Part shown: positions 46,480 to 56,747 of the stretch, one piece after another
Layout of the letters: every line of letters begins with the position of its first letter
Position numbering within the stretch: the first letter of the stretch is position 1
DNA from: Magnetococcales bacterium
GTDB lineage: Bacteria; Pseudomonadota; Magnetococcia; Magnetococcales; UBA8363
DNA length: 64,000 nucleotides
NCBI GenBank assembly: GCA_015232865.1
Contig: JADFYU010000003.1
Span: forward strand, 1 to 64,000
Reading direction: 5' to 3'
Program-made: the position numbers and the translations under genes
The notes under the pieces: model-generated
What the model saw: the letters and a program-made list of their open reading frames with translations, nothing else
What the model was told of the DNA's origin: nothing
The model's database searches: none

Positions 46480-49400
46480 CTAACCGTCATCCCCACCACC
46501 TCTCGGTGCCAACACCTCCCGCTTTCCTGCACCGTTAGCCGCCGAAATCAGACCGTCGAGTTCCATACGTTCAACGATGCGGGCGGCTCGGTTATAGCCG
46601 ATTTTAAAGTGACGTTGGACCATGCTGGTACTGACCTTACCTGCCCGAATCACCACCGCGGCGGCTTGATCGTAGAGCGCATCGTACTCTTCAACCCCTC
46701 CTGCATCCCCCCCCATCAGGTCCGCCCCATCCCCATCCTCACCACGAGAAACCAAAACATCGGCATTATACTCCGGTTTTCCGGTCGATTTAAGGTATCG
46801 AACCAGATCGTTCACCTCGGCATCGGAGACAAACGGGGCATGTATTCTCTTGAGCAAAGAGGTTCCCGGCGGCTGATAAAGACCGTCCCCCATACCCAGC
46901 AGACGCTCCGCGCCCATGGAGTCCAAGATGGTCCTGGAGTCGATTTTAGAGGAGACCTGAAAGGCCAATCGGGTCGGAAAGTTGGCTTTGATCAATCCGG
47001 TAATCACATCGACAGAGGGGCGTTGTGTGGCGATGATCAGGTGCAAGCCTGCCGCACGGGCCATCTGCGCCAGACGAGCGATGGCCGGTTCCACCTCTTT
47101 ACCTACCTGAATCATCAAATCGGCCAACTCGTCGATAACAATGACGATCAGCGGTTTTTTCTCCAGAGGAATCGGTTCATCCTGCTCAACCGGGGCGCCT
47201 GTCTCCGGGTCGAATCCGACTTTGACCCGACGGGTCGGCTGCTCGTCCCGCTCAATGTGCAGCTCAATTTTTTCGTTATAACCAGCCAGATTGCGAACCC
47301 CAAGCTCCGACATCAAGCGGTAACGCTCTTCCATTTCTGCAACGGCCCATTTTAGCAGGTTGGCCGCTTTATGGACCTCGGTAACCACCGGAGCCAACAG
47401 ATGGGGAATGCCCTCATAAATGGAAAGCTCCAGCATTTTGGGGTCGATCATCAAAAAACGGACCTCATCAGGCCGGGCATTGAACAAAATGGAGCAGATC
47501 ATGGCATTGACCGCAACCGATTTTCCCGAACCGGTGGTTCCGGCCACCAACAAATGGGGCATTTTAGCCAGGTTGGCGGAAAAAGGGGTGCCGTTGATAT
47601 CCGATCCCAAGGCCACGGCCAACGGATGATTTAATTTTTTAAATCCTTTCGATAGCAACACCTCGCGCAGATATACCGTTGCCCGGATCTCGTTGGGCAG
47701 CTCGATACCAATGACGGTTTTTCCCGGAACATTGCCGACGACTCGCACCGACTCGGCTGAAATGGAGCGGGCCAGATCATCGGAGATGGTCACCACTTTG
47801 GAGGCCCGCAAACCCGGCGCCGGGTCCAACTCAAAGGTGGTGACAACCGGACCGGGCATGACATCAACAATTTGGCCTTTGATTTTATAATCAGCCAGTT
47901 TTTGTTCCAAAAGCCGCGCCTTCATGCTCAACGCTTCATGTGAAGGCCCGATCCGCACCAAAGGCGGCTCCGTCAACATATCCAAGGAGGGCAGCGGCAT
48001 ATCCTGGACCGCCTCCTCCTCTTTGGACTCCAAGGTGCCGGTACTGGATCTTCTCTCCATCGGCGGCGGGGCGTTGACCGGAATTTCCACCGGCTCCACA
48101 AAAGGCTCCGGCTCGCTTGGAGCCTCCATTTTCGGTGGCTCCAGCGGTTTTAGATTGAGAACCGGCAGAGGCTCACGGTTGAACTCTTCCCGTTTGATTG
48201 GCCCAGCCGGCACCGGCTCTATAGACTCCGCAGCCAGCGGTTTCGTAGGTGAAGCCGGTTTAAAATTTCGAACCTCTTCGACCAAGGCCGGCTCATCCGG
48301 CCAAGGCGGGGAAGATGGCGCAATCTCTTCTGCCATGAACGGTTTTGAAGAGAGCGTAATATCGGGGTCTGAATCGGGCTCTGACGGCTCGACCTGCAAA
48401 AAATCCTCATTGTCGGACTCGGTAAAAAAGCCTCTTTCATTCTCTGGCTCATCAAAATCCGACTCCTCTTCTTCAAAATCGAAAGTTCTCTCTTCTTCGC
48501 CAGAATCAACCCTCGCATCAGTGAAAGGGAACGGCTCGGGTTGCGGCTCAGATCGAGCATCAAAACCATATCTCGGTGCTGAATCAACCGGTTCCTGCCA
48601 ACGGGAAGCACCAAACTCCGGTTCCACCATCTCTTGAGAGCCGAGGCCGTCCGAACTTAAAAATTCATCCAGATCCGGCTCGACACGCTCGGCAGAAGAT
48701 CGGACAATGGGATCGGCTTCCATGGGAGCTAGCCAATCCGCGGCGGCGGCGGGCTGTTTATTCTCCAACAATCGAGCAAAAAAACGTTGAATAATCGCCG
48801 GAATAACCATCAAATTAGCCACCGTAGCCCGCCCCATTTGTCTGGCCATCTCCAGCTTGGAAGCGGAGGGTTCCGACTGTTCCGTGGATGATTTGAGCGG
48901 TTGTCCGGCCAGAATGGCCCCCTCTTCGATTTGAGCCTGAGCCTGGGATTTTTCCAACCGTCGGGCTTGAAGCTGATCCAAAAAGTGGATGATGGAAAAT
49001 CGCCCCAAAACCATAATGGAGATCAGACCCAGGGAGACCAGCAAGATCAATCCTCCCCACAAACCGACAGTCTGGGTCAAGGCTCGGGCACTCAGATAAC
49101 CGACAACGCCACCCGGACCGGCTGGCAAGTTCGAACCGGCGTCCGGGATCAACATGCTCGACAGTATGGTCGTCACCACCGCCAACATGGGCAGAGCAAC
49201 CACTCGATCCCAAAACTGCACGGTACTGGTACGACGGAAAAGAAGGTAACCTAAAAACCCAAAAAAAATCAGAAGCCAACCAGCCGAATAGCCAAAGCTT
49301 TGCAAAAGAATGTCAGACAAAAAAGCTCCGGTCTTCCCCCCCATATTCTGGATGGGCAGTGTCCCGGTTTGATTGAATGAGGGGTCGGTATGGGAGTAGG

Positions 49401-49530
49401 AGAACAGAGCAATCGCCAAATAAGCGGTCAGACAGAGCAAAAAAATCCCCAGGCTTTCCCGAAGAATGGTCTTATGTCGCTGTGCCACCTCCTTTTGTTT
49501 TTGGCGGTATTGGTTGCCGCGGGAAGCCAT
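46480..49530 (-). CDS. ftsK: DNA translocase FtsK/SpoIIIE
   Basis: About 1016 residues from ATG 49530 (an in-frame ATG is at 49539, overlapping RNase J by 4 nt). N-terminal membrane helices at about 25-45, 75-95, 110-130 and 155-175; a long acidic Pro/Glu-rich linker (about 200-530); motor domain with Walker A AGTTGSGKS and ...LIVIVIDELADLM; C-terminal winged-helix gamma domain (MVQRHFKIGYNRAARIVERMEL) for KOPS. Pumps DNA at the septum for dimer resolution. Confidence 0.97.
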   Translation of the reverse strand: MASRGNQYRQKQKEVAQRHKTILRESLGIFLLCLTAYLAIALFSYSHTDPSFNQTGTLPIQNMGGKTGAFLSDILLQSFGYSAGWLLIFFGFLGYLLFRRTSTVQFWDRVVALPMLAVVTTILSSMLIPDAGSNLPAGPGGVVGYLSARALTQTVGLWGGLILLVSLGLISIMVLGRFSIIHFLDQLQARRLEKSQAQAQIEEGAILAGQPLKSSTEQSEPSASKLEMARQMGRATVANLMVIPAIIQRFFARLLENKQPAAAADWLAPMEADPIVRSSAERVEPDLDEFLSSDGLGSQEMVEPEFGASRWQEPVDSAPRYGFDARSEPQPEPFPFTDARVDSGEEERTFDFEEEESDFDEPENERGFFTESDNEDFLQVEPSEPDSDPDITLSSKPFMAEEIAPSSPPWPDEPALVEEVRNFKPASPTKPLAAESIEPVPAGPIKREEFNREPLPVLNLKPLEPPKMEAPSEPEPFVEPVEIPVNAPPPMERRSSTGTLESKEEEAVQDMPLPSLDMLTEPPLVRIGPSHEALSMKARLLEQKLADYKIKGQIVDVMPGPVVTTFELDPAPGLRASKVVTISDDLARSISAESVRVVGNVPGKTVIGIELPNEIRATVYLREVLLSKGFKKLNHPLAVALGSDINGTPFSANLAKMPHLLVAGTTGSGKSVAVNAMICSILFNARPDEVRFLMIDPKMLELSIYEGIPHLLAPVVTEVHKAANLLKWAVAEMEERYRLMSELGVRNLAGYNEKIELHIERDEQPTRRVKVGFDPETGAPVEQDEPIPLEKKPLIVIVIDELADLMIQVGKEVEPAIARLAQMARAAGLHLIIATQRPSVDVITGLIKANFPTRLAFQVSSKIDSRTILDSMGAERLLGMGDGLYQPPGTSLLKRIHAPFVSDAEVNDLVRYLKSTGKPEYNADVLVSRGEDGDGADLMGGDAGGVEEYDALYDQAAAVVIRAGKVSTSMVQRHFKIGYNRAARIVERMELDGLISAANGAGKREVLAPRGGGDDG

Positions 49531-49535
49531 CTTGA

Positions 49536-51227
49536 TCACATCTCCATCACCAGAGGTATAACAATAGGACGACGACCTAAACGTTTTTTGAAAAAACGAC
49601 GCAAGGCGCGCTGAGAAATCTCCCGAACACCGGCAGAATCCTCTTCACTGAAATCCAACGCAATAGGCCCCAACTCCAGGGCCTGTTCAACCGCCGATTT
49701 GGCCTCCTCCAACAACTCTTGGCTCTCATCCTCATAAACCACTCCACGGGTCAGCAACTCCGGTCGCTGAATGACCTTTCCACTGGCCTTGTCAACGATG
49801 ATCACCACAATCACCATTCCATCTTCAGAAAGATGAATCCGGTCTCTGAGAACGATATCGCCAATATCTCCCACCCCTTTTCCGTCAACAAAAACCCGAC
49901 CGGTGTGCACTTTGTCGATCACCTGAATCGACTTGCCATCCAAAACCGCCCAATCGCCGTTCTCTATCACCAACGCCTTCTCCTCGGCCACCCCCATTTT
50001 GATTGCCAGTCGCCGATGCCGATGCAAATGGCGCGGCTCGCCGTGGATCGGTACAAAAAACTCTGGTCGGGTCAAGGCCAGCATAAGCTTGAGGTCTTCT
50101 TGAGGGGCATGACCGGAAACGTGAATCTCCGGCACGTTCTTTTCGTGGATAACCTCGGCTCCACTACGGAACAACATATTGATCAAAGACCAGATGGTCC
50201 GCTCATTGCCGGGAATGAACTTGGAGGAGAAAACGACCACATCTCCCGATTTTATCGTGACCTCTTTATGGTCGCCAGCCGCTATCCGTACCAAGGAGGA
50301 GTTTGGCTCTCCCTGGCTGCCGGTGGAAATGAGCACCAGCTTGTTGCGGGGATAATTGTCAAACTGTTTGATATCGATCAGGGTGTCCGGAGGAATATCC
50401 AGATATCCCAACTCTCGGGCAGCCTGGACATTGTTGATCATGGATCGACCGTTGAGGATGACCTTTCGACCCACATCCGCCGCAACCGTAATAATCTGTT
50501 GCACCCGTTGAATGTTGGAGGAAAAACTCGCCACCACCAACAACCCCTTGGTCTTGGGAAATATTTTTTCAAAGACCGGTGTAATCTCTTTTTCGGAGAT
50601 CGTCGCGCCGTTGCGAGTCACATTGGTCGAATCGGAAAGCAGGGCCAAAACCCCCTTCTCGCCATACTGGGCCAGGGTGTGCAAATCTGTGGGTCGATCA
50701 TCGACCGGCGTATGGTCAATTTTGAAGTCACCGGTGTGAATGATCGTTCCCAGGGGAGTGGTGATGGCCAAAGCCGACGCATCGACTATGGAGTGGGTCA
50801 CCTGTATGGGACAGACGTTGAAGGGACCGAGCTGAAATTTTTCCCGGTTGCGCATCACCACCATGTTGGCTCTGCCCAAAATACAATGCTCTTTAAACTT
50901 GCCTTTGAGCAGGGCCAGGGTCATGGCGGAGCCATAGATAGGCCCTTCCAGGTTTGGCCAGATATGAGGCATGGCACCGATATGGTCTTCATGACCATGG
51001 GTCAATACAAATCCAACGATGTGGTCTCGATTCTCCTCCAAAAAGCGCACATCCGGAATAATGATGTCAACGCCCGGCGTGTCATCATTGGGAAAGGTCA
51101 AACCACAATCGACGATCAAAAATTTTCCGGCATAACCATAGACCATCAAGTTCATGCCTATCTCTCCGAGACCTCCGAGAGGAATAATGTCAAAGGTCGT
51201 CCGGGAACTGCTTTGCTGACTCTCCAT
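49536..51227 (-). CDS. rnj: Ribonuclease J
   Basis: 563 residues. Beta-lactamase-fold RNase: HGHEDHIGAMPHIWP near residue 80 holds the metal ligands, and the N-terminal FDIIPLGGLGEIGMNLMVYGY and middle STGSQGEPNSSLVRIAAGDH match RNase J. It has 5'-3' exo- and endonucleolytic activity on RNA. It begins immediately after the tatC stop. In gammaproteobacteria RNase E normally dominates; RNase J is more frequent in alphaproteobacteria and Gram-positives. Confidence 0.95.
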   Translation of the reverse strand: MESQQSSSRTTFDIIPLGGLGEIGMNLMVYGYAGKFLIVDCGLTFPNDDTPGVDIIIPDVRFLEENRDHIVGFVLTHGHEDHIGAMPHIWPNLEGPIYGSAMTLALLKGKFKEHCILGRANMVVMRNREKFQLGPFNVCPIQVTHSIVDASALAITTPLGTIIHTGDFKIDHTPVDDRPTDLHTLAQYGEKGVLALLSDSTNVTRNGATISEKEITPVFEKIFPKTKGLLVVASFSSNIQRVQQIITVAADVGRKVILNGRSMINNVQAARELGYLDIPPDTLIDIKQFDNYPRNKLVLISTGSQGEPNSSLVRIAAGDHKEVTIKSGDVVVFSSKFIPGNERTIWSLINMLFRSGAEVIHEKNVPEIHVSGHAPQEDLKLMLALTRPEFFVPIHGEPRHLHRHRRLAIKMGVAEEKALVIENGDWAVLDGKSIQVIDKVHTGRVFVDGKGVGDIGDIVLRDRIHLSEDGMVIVVIIVDKASGKVIQRPELLTRGVVYEDESQELLEEAKSAVEQALELGPIALDFSEEDSAGVREISQRALRRFFKKRLGRRPIVIPLVMEM

Positions 51228-51989
51228 TTAAATATCTGCCTCTGCTTCGACCTGCGCTCTTTTTTTCTCAAAGTGACGGCCAATAATGATAGAAATTTCG
51301 TACATAGCCATGATGGGAATCGCCAAAAACACCTGGGTAAACGGATCGGGAGGGGTCAATATGGCGGCGACTACGAACGCTAGGACAATATTATATTTTC
51401 TTTTGGATACCAAACCCTGGGTCGAGATGACCCCTGCCTTGATCAGTAAGAGCAGACCGACCGGCAGTTCAAAAACCAAGCCAAAGGCAAAGATCAATTT
51501 AATGACCAGACTCAAATACTCTTTCAGAGAGGGCAACGCTTCGATGGTCGGCGTGACGAACCCGAGAAAAAACTTGAATGCCAGTGGAAAAACAAATTGA
51601 TAGGCCAGAGCGCCGCCCAGAAAAAACAAAAAAGGGGTCAGAATCAAAAACGGGAGAAAAACCCGCTTTTCATGCTGATAAAGACCGGGGGCGACAAACA
51701 ACCAGAACTGAGCCAAAATGACCGGAAACGCCAAAAACAGCCCGGCAAAAAATGAGACCTTTACATAGGTGAAAAATGCCTCGTGAAGACCGGTATAGAT
51801 CATTTTGGTATCCGGCCCCAACACCGCTCGCAGCGGAAGGACCAGAAAGGTGAAAATATTTTCAGCAAAACTGTAGCAGGCCAGAAAAGCAACCAAAATG
51901 GCCAATACCGAAATCATCAGCCGATTTCTCAGCTCGATGAGATGCTGAACCAGCGGCGCCTTTTCTGACGAGAGAGATTCCGTTGTCAT
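51228..51989 (-). CDS. tatC: Sec-independent translocase TatC
   Basis: 253 residues with six predicted membrane helices. Conserved N-terminal APLVQHLIELRNRLM and F-x-E-x-K-type first-loop sequence; PGLYQHEKRVFLPF is the usual cytoplasmic-loop motif. It overlaps tatB by 4 bp. TatC with TatB recognises twin-arginine signal peptides. Confidence 0.97.
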   Translation of the reverse strand: MTTESLSSEKAPLVQHLIELRNRLMISVLAILVAFLACYSFAENIFTFLVLPLRAVLGPDTKMIYTGLHEAFFTYVKVSFFAGLFLAFPVILAQFWLFVAPGLYQHEKRVFLPFLILTPFLFFLGGALAYQFVFPLAFKFFLGFVTPTIEALPSLKEYLSLVIKLIFAFGLVFELPVGLLLLIKAGVISTQGLVSKRKYNIVLAFVVAAILTPPDPFTQVFLAIPIMAMYEISIIIGRHFEKKRAQVEAEADI

Positions 51990-52348
51990 ATCGACTGATT
52001 ATCCGTCTCTTTTTTGGCTGAGGTGGTGGAACCGGGAACCGGTTTGTATAAATCATCCGCCACGTCAATGTCCTGATCATATTTGACGAAATCTGGGTGG
52101 GGCAGGTCCGAAAGATCCGAGTTGGATTTCATTTTATTGTTCTGATTCAGGGTTTTATCCACCTCACTCCGAACCTGTTGATCAAACTCTTCCAGGTTGA
52201 TGGTATCCCGAACCTCGCCGACAAAACGCTGAACCTGTCGTAATCCCTTGGCCAGTCCCCGCGCCACCTCCGGCAGCTTGTCGGGTCCAATAACCAGCAG
52301 TGCGACAATGGCGATAACAAAGATTTCTACCCAACCCATTCCCAACAT
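51986..52348 (-). CDS. tatB: Sec-independent translocase TatB
   Basis: 120 residues. One N-terminal helix with GWVEIFVIAIVALLVIGPDKLPEVARGLAKGL, the TatA/B signature with Glu at position 8 and the GP hinge; an amphipathic helix and a charged tail follow. Longer than TatA here and directly before tatC, which identifies it as TatB. 31 bp after tatA. Confidence 0.93.
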   Translation of the reverse strand: MLGMGWVEIFVIAIVALLVIGPDKLPEVARGLAKGLRQVQRFVGEVRDTINLEEFDQQVRSEVDKTLNQNNKMKSNSDLSDLPHPDFVKYDQDIDVADDLYKPVPGSTTSAKKETDNQSI

Positions 52349-52379
52349 TCAATGCACACGCTCCGACCAGAAACTCCGG

Positions 52380-52589
52380 TCAGGAGTCCTCTCTCTTGGA
52401 TTGACCTTCCTGGGTTGTCGTTTGGGAAGTCTCCAATGGTTCCGGTTTTTCGTCTTCATTCATGGCCTCCTTGAAACTCTTGACGCCCTTGCCCATATCT
52501 TTCATCACTTTCGGCAATTTTCCGGCGCCAAAAACGACCAGAACAATAACCAAAATAATGATCAACTCAGTGGTTCCCAATCCAAACAT
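52380..52589 (-). CDS. tatA: Sec-independent translocase TatA
   Basis: 69 residues. Helix ELIIILVIVLVVFGAGKLPKVMKDMGKGV with the FGxxKLP hinge, then an acidic tail, matching TatA. Forms the pore-forming ring of the Tat system. First gene of tatABC-rnj-ftsK. No clear promoter seen. Confidence 0.93.
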   Translation of the reverse strand: MFGLGTTELIIILVIVLVVFGAGKLPKVMKDMGKGVKSFKEAMNEDEKPEPLETSQTTTQEGQSKREDS

Positions 52590-52764
52590 CGCGTAGGATC
52601 TCCCATTTAATTCTCTGTGATAGTAAATTGGCCTGTATGGTCAGTCTGTTCATCCCAACCTCAGAACGACTGATCTGGAACAACCGGCATATATTACAGG
52701 AAACCCAAACTCTACGCCAGGCTCTCCCGTTTATGCAAGTCAGATCTTGTCAACGCCGCAATCG

Positions 52765-53652
52765 TTACGGCTCTTTGGCCCGGCGAATAGCCTCGGTCAC
52801 ACTGTCATGATCGGCGGTATCGGGTGGCAACTGCTTGAGCAGATGCTCCCATTTTTGGATGGCAACATCCATTTTCCCGGCTTGAAAAGCCAACGCCCCG
52901 GTAAACCAGAGCGCCTCGGGTCTATCTGGATCTTGTTGTAAAACCTCTTCGAAATGTTTCAACCCTCGCTGCACCGACTCCGAATCGCCACTGCGAACCA
53001 GCACCTCAGCCAACCCAATCCGGGTGTCCTGGTCATGAGGGTCCAAGGTCAGCAGGTGTGAATAGGCGGCGATGGCCTGATCCACCTGATCCAGAACCGA
53101 ATAAGAGCGAGCCAGACGCGCCCAACCCTCTTTGTTTTCGGGTTCCGACTGCAACCGCTCCGCCAGATTCTGAACCATGGCCGCGATGTCCGGGGCCTCC
53201 TGAGCACCCGGAGCAGGCTCCCCCCGACTATCCACAACGGCCCCTTGTCCAAGCGTATTCTGGGGGGTTCCCTTCATCAGGTAGAGTCCGCCACTCAGTA
53301 AAGCGACCACCAACATGACCGAAACACCCCAGGCGCCGTCAAGGGGATTCCGAGTGCGTTCCGGGTTAGACCGTTCACTGGTGGACCTTGATTTTTCAAG
53401 TTGGTCCAGAGCGGCCAGGACAGCACCCAACTCATTCTCCAGCTTCGTTTTCTGGGCAAGATCCTGCGCAGCCCCCTCCTCCAAAGCCAACTCTTTGAGC
53501 TGCCTGAGCAGAAGATCTCGATCGAAAGCCAACTCAACCAACAAGTCCCCCTCAAAGCCGACCGGAAGCGGCCTGGCTCCCCTTTTGGTGAACAGGGGGT
53601 AAAAAACCAAAGCAAAAGAAAACAATAAAATTACTGGAGCAACCCAGATCAT
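52765..53652 (-). CDS. CcmI/CycH-like TPR protein
   Basis: About 295 residues from ATG 53652; a GTG at 53661 is possible. An N-terminal membrane helix, a Leu/Glu-rich coil with DRDLLLRQLKELALEEG, a second helix near 107-125, then TPR repeats (about 165-290; GWARLARSYSVLDQVDQAIAAYSHLLTLDP). This matches the CcmI family that chaperones apocytochrome c, although neighbouring Ccm genes are not in the window. Cytochrome c role is family-based. Confidence 0.75.
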   Translation of the reverse strand: MIWVAPVILLFSFALVFYPLFTKRGARPLPVGFEGDLLVELAFDRDLLLRQLKELALEEGAAQDLAQKTKLENELGAVLAALDQLEKSRSTSERSNPERTRNPLDGAWGVSVMLVVALLSGGLYLMKGTPQNTLGQGAVVDSRGEPAPGAQEAPDIAAMVQNLAERLQSEPENKEGWARLARSYSVLDQVDQAIAAYSHLLTLDPHDQDTRIGLAEVLVRSGDSESVQRGLKHFEEVLQQDPDRPEALWFTGALAFQAGKMDVAIQKWEHLLKQLPPDTADHDSVTEAIRRAKEP

Positions 53653-53700
53653 GGCAAACACCTATTTGTAAACATCGTCAAAAGAAGATAGCTGGATTTA

Positions 53701-53745
53701 TTCTGGAAACGACGGTTGGCGGTGCAAGCCGACAACCGCTATTTC
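53701..53745. repeat. Palindromic repeat (REP-like), copy 2
   Basis: Core TCTGGAAACGACGGTTGGCG followed by GTGCAAGCCGACAACCGC, related to copies at 8370-8413 and 62081-62130. It lies in the spacer between the CcmI-like and J-domain genes. Confidence 0.65.
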
Positions 53746-53791
53746 AAATTTTAGATGTTCCTGAATCCGTAATCGCTTTGCAGTTAAAAAA

Positions 53792-54124
53792 TCAGTCTTC
53801 ACTTTTTCCCGACCTCAAAAGTCGTAAAAACTCCGTGGGATATCGTTTTTCGACCGGCATTGAAATTTTGCCGGATCGACTGACCGTTTTACAGAAAGAG
53901 GAGATAATCTCGGCATCCAGGTCATCCCGTTTTTCTGGATTTTTTAGAACCAGATACGCCTCGACCAACGTTTTAAAAACCTCTTCCGCTCCCGGATCAT
54001 GATTGACATCCGGGTGGTATTTTCGAGCCAAATTGCGAAAAGCAGCCTGGATGCCATCCGAAGTCGCGTTTTTCTGAACCCCCAGAACCTCGTAATAATC
54101 AGTCAGTTTTTTTTCATTCTTCAT
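53792..54124 (-). CDS. Short J-domain protein
   Basis: 110 residues. J domain at about 8-72: [41 protein letters not shown], with the HPD motif. No Gly/Phe or zinc domain, so a DnaJ-III-like co-chaperone that stimulates an Hsp70 ATPase. The C-terminal 38 residues are basic and unassigned. Stands alone. Confidence 0.85.
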   Translation of the reverse strand: MKNEKKLTDYYEVLGVQKNATSDGIQAAFRNLARKYHPDVNHDPGAEEVFKTLVEAYLVLKNPEKRDDLDAEIISSFCKTVSRSGKISMPVEKRYPTEFLRLLRSGKSED

Positions 54125-54330
54125 GGGATATCAAACCTGGATCATTCCTTGTTCAACCTGAATTCGGCTGTTGGAAATCGGCAAATAGCGACAGAATTGA
54201 TTGATCAGCCCAACAAAGAAAAAATCGATCTTACCGGATTGATGATGAGGATTTTCTCTATTTGGCCAGATAAGTCAGGATTCCGCGCCAGTCCCGTGAG
54301 AACAACCGCCGGGTTTGGGTTGAAGAGACG

Positions 54331-54364
54331 AAAAAAAAGGGGACCGGGATAATTCCCAGTCCCC
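54331..54364 (-). terminator. Intrinsic terminator of the Na/Pi gene
   Basis: On the minus strand GGGGACTGGGA...CCGGTCCCC folds into a strong hairpin followed by T8. It lies about 25 bp after the transporter stop. Confidence 0.9.
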
Positions 54365-54386
54365 TCATAGAGTACAGATCTAAAAA

Positions 54387-56201
54387 CTAAACTGCAACCA
54401 AAGCTGAGGAGCCTTCTTGGTGCAGAACCAATTTAGCCACCCGTTTGGAGTGCAGATAGATCCGCTTATAGTTCTCCAAAATATCACTCTGGAAGGTAAA
54501 GGTCGCCATATCCTGAGCGGTAACCTGTCCACCGGAGAGCAGTTGTTGATGACGCTCCAGCACCAGCTTGTCCATGCCATCGACAATATCGTCTTCCAGC
54601 TTCAAGACCAATTTGGCCGCGTCCGGACGGTCATGCTCGTAGGAGACCATGGCCGAATGAAACGCTTTAACAACCATCTCATGAAAACCATTCAGTGTGG
54701 CGACCGCTTCCTCATCCAGTTTGACCTGACGAGCGGCACACACCTCGGAAAGATGGTACAGATGGGTCTCGATGATATCACCGATATTTTCCAGTTCGGT
54801 GATGGTGGTCATGGCAGACATGGCCTCGTCGGCACTGACTTCCGAAAGATTTTCCCGACCGATACGGGCCAGATATTTGGAAATTTCTCCATAGAGAATA
54901 TCGACCTGATCGTCCCGATCCCGAACACCCGTCATGTGATCGACGTTACCGGTAAAAACGCCTGCCGGAACCTCTCTCAACATGCCTTCAACCACCTCAC
55001 CCATACGACTGGCTTCACGACGAGCCATACTCAGGGCCAACGGCGGAGTAGAGAGCATGTTTTCATCCAGATATTTGGGCTTGTAGGCGGCCTGAATCTC
55101 TCCCGCTTTATCCAACGCCTTGGCCGGCACGATTTTTTGCACCAGTTTGGCAAACTGATTGACAAATGGGATGGCGACAATCGTATTGACAATGTTGAAA
55201 ATGGTGTGGGCGTTGGCAATTTGCCGAGGCACCTCGGCGGACAGCTTGGCCGCCCCTTCCAGATCGGAAACCGGTGACATGCTGATCACTGCCGAGCCGA
55301 GCTGATCGATAAAACCGAGCCAGAGCAAAACGCCAAAAACATTGAACAGCAAATGTACGACCGCCGCTTGAATCGCCTCCCGACTTTTACCGATACAAGC
55401 CAAAAGTGCGGTGACACAGGTTCCGATGTTGGCACCAAAGGCCAGTGCGATACCGGCGGGTAAGGTGATGAACCCCTGCCCGGCCATGACGATCACCAAA
55501 CTGGTCGTCGCCGAAGAGGACTGCACCAGCCCAGTGAAGGCCGCCGCCACAAGGATGCCCATGAGCGGGTTCTCCATTGACTTCATCAGATCGAGAAACG
55601 GTTCAAAGCTGCGCAAGGGTTTCATGGCACTGCTCATGACGCTCATGCCGTAAAAAACCAGACCCAGACCCAGCAGGGTCAAGCCCCAGTTTTTAAGCTT
55701 GTCATCTTTGGCAAGAATACTGATCATGAAGCCACTGAACACCATCCACAGCGCATACTTGGTTACCTTGAAGGCAACAATCTGCGCGGTGATCGTCGTA
55801 CCGATATTGGCACCGAAGATCACACCGATGGATTGAGAAAGATTCATCAGGCCAGCCGTGACGAAGCCCACCACCAACACCGTCGTCACCGACGAGGATT
55901 GGACAACGGACGTGACCAAGGCTCCGGTAAACACACCGGCAAACCGATTGGTGGTCATTTTTGCCAAGACATCTTTCATCTTGTCACCGGCTACCCGCTT
56001 CATGGAGTCGGTCATCATGTCCAATCCAAAAAGAAAGAGCGCCAAACCACCCAACAATTGCTGCACCAATTTACCCCAATCCACCGACCCCTTGGCATCG
56101 GCAGCAAAAGCAGGGTCAGAAGTCAGAAGGATAAAAAATCCGACCCCGAACAATGCCCAGACCGCTGGGTTTTTTCTCATAATCTTTAAAAAACTTTCCA
56201 T
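54387..56201 (-). CDS. Na/Pi cotransporter family protein with PhoU-like domain
   Basis: 604 residues from an ATG with AGGAGA upstream. About nine membrane helices in two repeats carrying the SSS/TT signatures VVQSSSVTTVLVVGF and LVQSSSATTSLVIVM; a C-terminal helical PhoU-like part (about 400-600) includes ELENIGDIIETHLYHLS. The family moves phosphate with Na+; the PhoU-like part may regulate it. No pst or phoBR genes nearby. Terminated by the hairpin at 54331. Confidence 0.9.
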   Translation of the reverse strand: MESFLKIMRKNPAVWALFGVGFFILLTSDPAFAADAKGSVDWGKLVQQLLGGLALFLFGLDMMTDSMKRVAGDKMKDVLAKMTTNRFAGVFTGALVTSVVQSSSVTTVLVVGFVTAGLMNLSQSIGVIFGANIGTTITAQIVAFKVTKYALWMVFSGFMISILAKDDKLKNWGLTLLGLGLVFYGMSVMSSAMKPLRSFEPFLDLMKSMENPLMGILVAAAFTGLVQSSSATTSLVIVMAGQGFITLPAGIALAFGANIGTCVTALLACIGKSREAIQAAVVHLLFNVFGVLLWLGFIDQLGSAVISMSPVSDLEGAAKLSAEVPRQIANAHTIFNIVNTIVAIPFVNQFAKLVQKIVPAKALDKAGEIQAAYKPKYLDENMLSTPPLALSMARREASRMGEVVEGMLREVPAGVFTGNVDHMTGVRDRDDQVDILYGEISKYLARIGRENLSEVSADEAMSAMTTITELENIGDIIETHLYHLSEVCAARQVKLDEEAVATLNGFHEMVVKAFHSAMVSYEHDRPDAAKLVLKLEDDIVDGMDKLVLERHQQLLSGGQVTAQDMATFTFQSDILENYKRIYLHSKRVAKLVLHQEGSSALVAV

Positions 56202-56747
56202 ATTCTCTCCTAATGGGACTGAAATAAGTGAACCAACAACAGTTAAGAAAAACCAAATGGTTACAGAAAAAATCCTCCAATCTTACAATCAGGACTCCAA
56301 TGTGACCCAATCGATCACTACATGACATTAACGAATCATAAAAATAATATAGATCTACGGTTTGCACCGTAGTTTGTTAAAAAAATCACGATATGATTAC
56401 GATTTCGACATATTGAAATTTTTCAAAGGAACTTTCAAGATTTATTATGGTCTACATTAAATTTTTGCATTTTTTCTACATAATGTTAAGAAAACGTAAC
56501 TTTTGCTGTTTCCTGGATAAAATGCAGATTTTTACTTGTCAACAACGGATATCTGCTATAATTCATTAAATTTATTCAAATAAATCAGGACAATAGTGCC
56601 ATTCCCCTATTTTAGACTGTGAGCCAGGTTTCATTCGAATGATTCGCTGATTATTTTTCTTACTGAAAAATGTTAAAACAATCTCTATAATACGTGTCAT
56701 AAATGTGCATAGGGTCCACGATAACAACCAAAACCACTGGATATAAT
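56202..56747. other. 546-bp intergenic region
   Basis: A+T-rich spacer between divergent transporter and NIT-chemoreceptor genes. It holds a plausible promoter for the chemoreceptor at 56663-56691. I do not see a convincing Pho box on the transporter side. Confidence 0.5.
56663..56691 (+). promoter_or_regulatory. Possible promoter of the NIT chemoreceptor
   Basis: CTGAAA (4 of 6 to TTGACA) and TATAAT with a 17-bp spacer; 57 bp before the ATG at 56748. Moderately convincing. Confidence 0.5.

Noticed and set aside
49719..51383. Long open frame opposite the RNase J gene (554 codons)
   Set aside because: Antisense to a strongly conserved gene; it is a by-product of its codon use. The same holds for long frames opposite ftsK, the HBM chemoreceptor and nadB.
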